Of a stretch of DNA of 8,553 nt, positions 7,019 through 8,553 are shown in pieces. The stretch lies in assembly GCA_041158045.1 (NCBI GenBank), contig JBEBCD010000008.1, positions 1 through 8,553 on the forward strand, read 5' to 3'. Within the stretch, counting starts at the first letter, position 1. Each line of letters starts with the position of its first letter. The position numbers and the translations under genes were made by a program. The notes under the pieces are model-generated. The model searched no databases. It had not been told where the DNA came from and was given only the letters and a program-made list of their open reading frames with translations. The stretch comes from CAXRBC01 sp041158045. Its GTDB lineage: Bacteria > Actinomycetota > Acidimicrobiia > Acidimicrobiales > Ilumatobacteraceae.

Positions 7019-7972
7019 ATGCAGTACGACCGCCGGGGCGCCAAGGCCCACGCGCGCCGCCACCTCACCGGCATCTGGGCCGCGGCGCCCACGCCGTTCA
7101 CCGAGGACGGCGCGATCGACGAGGACGGCCTGCGCCGCAACGTCGCGCACTGGACCGACGAGCTCGGGATCGACGGACTGTTCGTCTGCGGCAAGCAGGG
7201 CGAGACCTTCTCCATGTCGGTGGAGGAGCGCAAGCGGACGTTCGAGATCGCGGTCGACGCCGTGCGAGGGCGGGGCCAGACGATCGTGTCGTGCTCGGAC
7301 CCCAACCTCGACGTCGTGCTCGACCTCGCCCGCCACGCCCAGCGGATCGGCGCCGACTGGATCGTCGTGCACGCGCCGCAGCTGCACTTCCTCTCCGCGC
7401 AGGACGAGACGCTCCTCGGCTACTACCGCACGATCACCGACGCCGTCGACATCGGCGTCGCGCTCTGGAGCCACCCCGACAGCGGGTACCTCATGTCGCC
7501 GCAGCTCTGCGACCGGCTCGCGGACCTCGAGACCGTGGTGGCGATCAAGTACAGCGTCCCGCGCGAGATGTACGCCGAGCTCACGCGCCTCGCCGGCGAC
7601 CGCATCCAGGTGAGCACCGCCTCCGAGGCCGAGTGGCTCGACAACGTCCTCGAGCTCGGCTGGCGCCTCTACCTCTGCTCGTCGCCGCCGCTCCTCATGC
7701 AGACCGCGCGGGACCGCCGGATGCGCGACTACACCGACGCGGCGTTCGCCGGTCGGGCCGAGGAGGCCCGCGCGATCAGCGCCAGCCTCGCGCCGGTGCG
7801 CGCCGCGCTGCGGGCGACGCGGCCGCCGGAGAAGCCGCACGCGCACCAGAAGTACTGGCAGGAGCTGCTCGGCCAGGCGGGCGGGCGCGTGCGCCCGCCG
7901 CTGCTCGAGCTCACGCGCGAGGAGCGGGACGCGACGCGCGCGGCGTTCGAAGGGTGCGGGCTCGTCCGGTGA
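7019..7972 (+). CDS. DapA/N-acetylneuraminate lyase family protein with altered active site
   Basis: A 317-residue TIM-barrel class I lyase/synthase of the dihydrodipicolinate synthase family, members of which form a Schiff base with pyruvate or a related 2-oxo acid. The N-terminal strand reads GIWAAAPTPFTEDGAID (18-34), typical of the family. The Schiff-base lysine is Lys177 in VVAIKYS. The phosphate/carboxylate-binding GTTGE is replaced by GKQGE (58-62), and the PYY segment carrying the catalytic tyrosine is replaced by HAPQL (118-122), so Thr44, Thr45 and Tyr133 of Escherichia coli DapA have no obvious counterparts. It is therefore unlikely to be a lysine-biosynthesis DapA. A 2-oxo-acid aldolase or hydratase-aldolase role in the lower kynurenine route is possible but unproven. 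GAGGG (7004-7008) precedes the ATG by 10 bases. The stop overlaps the next gene as GTGA. Confidence 0.88.
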   Translation: MQYDRRGAKAHARRHLTGIWAAAPTPFTEDGAIDEDGLRRNVAHWTDELGIDGLFVCGKQGETFSMSVEERKRTFEIAVDAVRGRGQTIVSCSDPNLDVVLDLARHAQRIGADWIVVHAPQLHFLSAQDETLLGYYRTITDAVDIGVALWSHPDSGYLMSPQLCDRLADLETVVAIKYSVPREMYAELTRLAGDRIQVSTASEAEWLDNVLELGWRLYLCSSPPLLMQTARDRRMRDYTDAAFAGRAEEARAISASLAPVRAALRATRPPEKPHAHQKYWQELLGQAGGRVRPPLLELTREERDATRAAFEGCGLVR

Positions 7973-8553
7973 GGGTCGCGATGGTCGGGTGGGGCGCGAT
8001 CGCCCGCACCGTCGCCGGGCTGCTCGACGCGCGCATCGAGCTCGTCGCCGTCGCGACGCGGCGCGGCATCGCGACGCCGGGGACCGGCGCACCCGGTGCG
8101 GGTGCGCGCGCGATCACCGCGCCGGGCGAGCTCGCGGCCACGCGCCCCGCGCTCGTCGTCGAGGCGGCGAGCCGCGACGCGGTCCGGCCGTGGGCGCTCG
8201 CGGCGTTCGCCTGCGGTGCCGACGCGGTGGTCTCGTCGGCCTCGGCCCTGGCCGACCCGTCCGTGCTCGCCGAGCTCGTCGACGCGGCGTCGGCGGCCGG
8301 CCGGCGCCTCGAGGTGCAGCCCGGCGCGCTCGGGGGCATCGACGCACTCGCCGCGGCGTCGCTCGCGGGACTCGACGAGGTGGAGCACCGCATCGTCAAG
8401 CCGCCGGCGGCGTGGAGGGGCACCGACGCGGAGCGGCTCTGCGACCTCGACGCCCTCGCGGGGCCGACCGAGTTCTTCACCGGCTCGGCGGCGGTCACGG
8501 CCGCGCGGTTCCCCATGAACGCCAACGTCGCGATGACGTCGGCGCTCGCGGGA
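7969..8553 (+). CDS. L-aspartate dehydrogenase-like protein (partial, cut by right edge)
   Basis: The first 195 residues of an aspartate-dehydrogenase family protein (NAD-binding N-domain followed by the DUF108 domain). Known members make iminoaspartate from aspartate or run in reverse. An N-terminal Rossmann strand ends in GWGAIA (7-12), with Ala where many have the third Gly. Family marks follow: QPGALGGIDAL (117-127), KPPAAWRGT (144-152), EFFTGSA (168-174) and FPMNANV (181-187). The catalytic His region lies beyond the window and cannot be checked. The GTG at 7969 overlaps the DapA-like stop and gives the full first beta strand; ATG 7981 would cut it off. Aspartate dehydrogenase could feed NAD synthesis through iminoaspartate, or reduce or oxidise an imino acid arising from the kynurenine route. 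Clusters pairing this family with an aldehyde dehydrogenase are known in other bacteria. Confidence 0.88.
   Translation, partial: MRVAMVGWGAIARTVAGLLDARIELVAVATRRGIATPGTGAPGAGARAITAPGELAATRPALVVEAASRDAVRPWALAAFACGADAVVSSASALADPSVLAELVDAASAAGRRLEVQPGALGGIDALAAASLAGLDEVEHRIVKPPAAWRGTDAERLCDLDALAGPTEFFTGSAAVTAARFPMNANVAMTSALAG

Noticed and set aside
1..8553. CRISPR array, insertion sequence, prophage or defence genes
   Set aside because: No regular repeats, terminal inverted repeats, transposase motifs or phage genes were found by reading both strands.
5569..8553. ACMS decarboxylase or 2-aminomuconate deaminase among the last three genes
   Set aside because: None has an amidohydrolase metal motif or RidA-like features; they are clearly aldehyde dehydrogenase, DapA-family and aspartate-dehydrogenase-family proteins.

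Overview
The window is very GC-rich, and third codon positions in the main genes are almost all G or C. It looks like a high-GC actinobacterium. The style of the inositol-monophosphatase-family protein, the kynurenine genes and the aspartate dehydrogenase would suit Acidimicrobiia or Thermoleophilia, but the sequence alone does not fix the taxon. Genes are packed tightly, GTG starts are frequent, and several stop/start codons overlap as GTGA or ATGA.

Layout. (1) Positions 1-690 hold the N-terminal part of a minus-strand gene of unknown function that runs off the left edge and uses noticeably more A/T-ending codons than the rest. (2) A short divergent intergenic gap (691-754) is followed by a plus-strand inositol-monophosphatase-family phosphatase. 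(3) A complete tRNA-Val(TAC) lies at 1552-1625. (4) Only 9 bases after the tRNA begins a same-strand run of seven genes that continues past the right edge: arylformamidase (kynB type), 3-hydroxyanthranilate 3,4-dioxygenase (nbaC), kynureninase (kynU), kynurenine 3-monooxygenase (kmo), an NAD(P)-type aldehyde dehydrogenase, a DapA/N-acetylneuraminate-lyase-family protein, and an L-aspartate-dehydrogenase-like protein cut by the window end.

How it works together. The first four operon genes convert N-formylkynurenine to kynurenine, 3-hydroxykynurenine, 3-hydroxyanthranilate and then 2-amino-3-carboxymuconate semialdehyde (ACMS). ACMS can close spontaneously to quinolinate (NAD precursor), or be decarboxylated and oxidised through 2-aminomuconate. 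The aldehyde dehydrogenase would fit the oxidative branch; the aspartate dehydrogenase would fit NAD supply (iminoaspartate) or an unassigned amino/imino-acid step. Tryptophan 2,3-dioxygenase and ACMS decarboxylase are not in this window. The DapA-family member keeps the Schiff-base lysine but lacks the usual Thr-Thr and Tyr residues, so its reaction is open. The kynureninase carries the residue set associated with 3-hydroxykynurenine preference, which agrees with its neighbours.

The points most worth a second look are the aldehyde dehydrogenase / DapA-like / aspartate dehydrogenase extension of a kynurenine operon, the altered active site of the DapA-like protein, the tRNA placed directly against the operon's first start codon, and an eight-codon mini-ORF that links kynB to nbaC through two ATGA overlaps.
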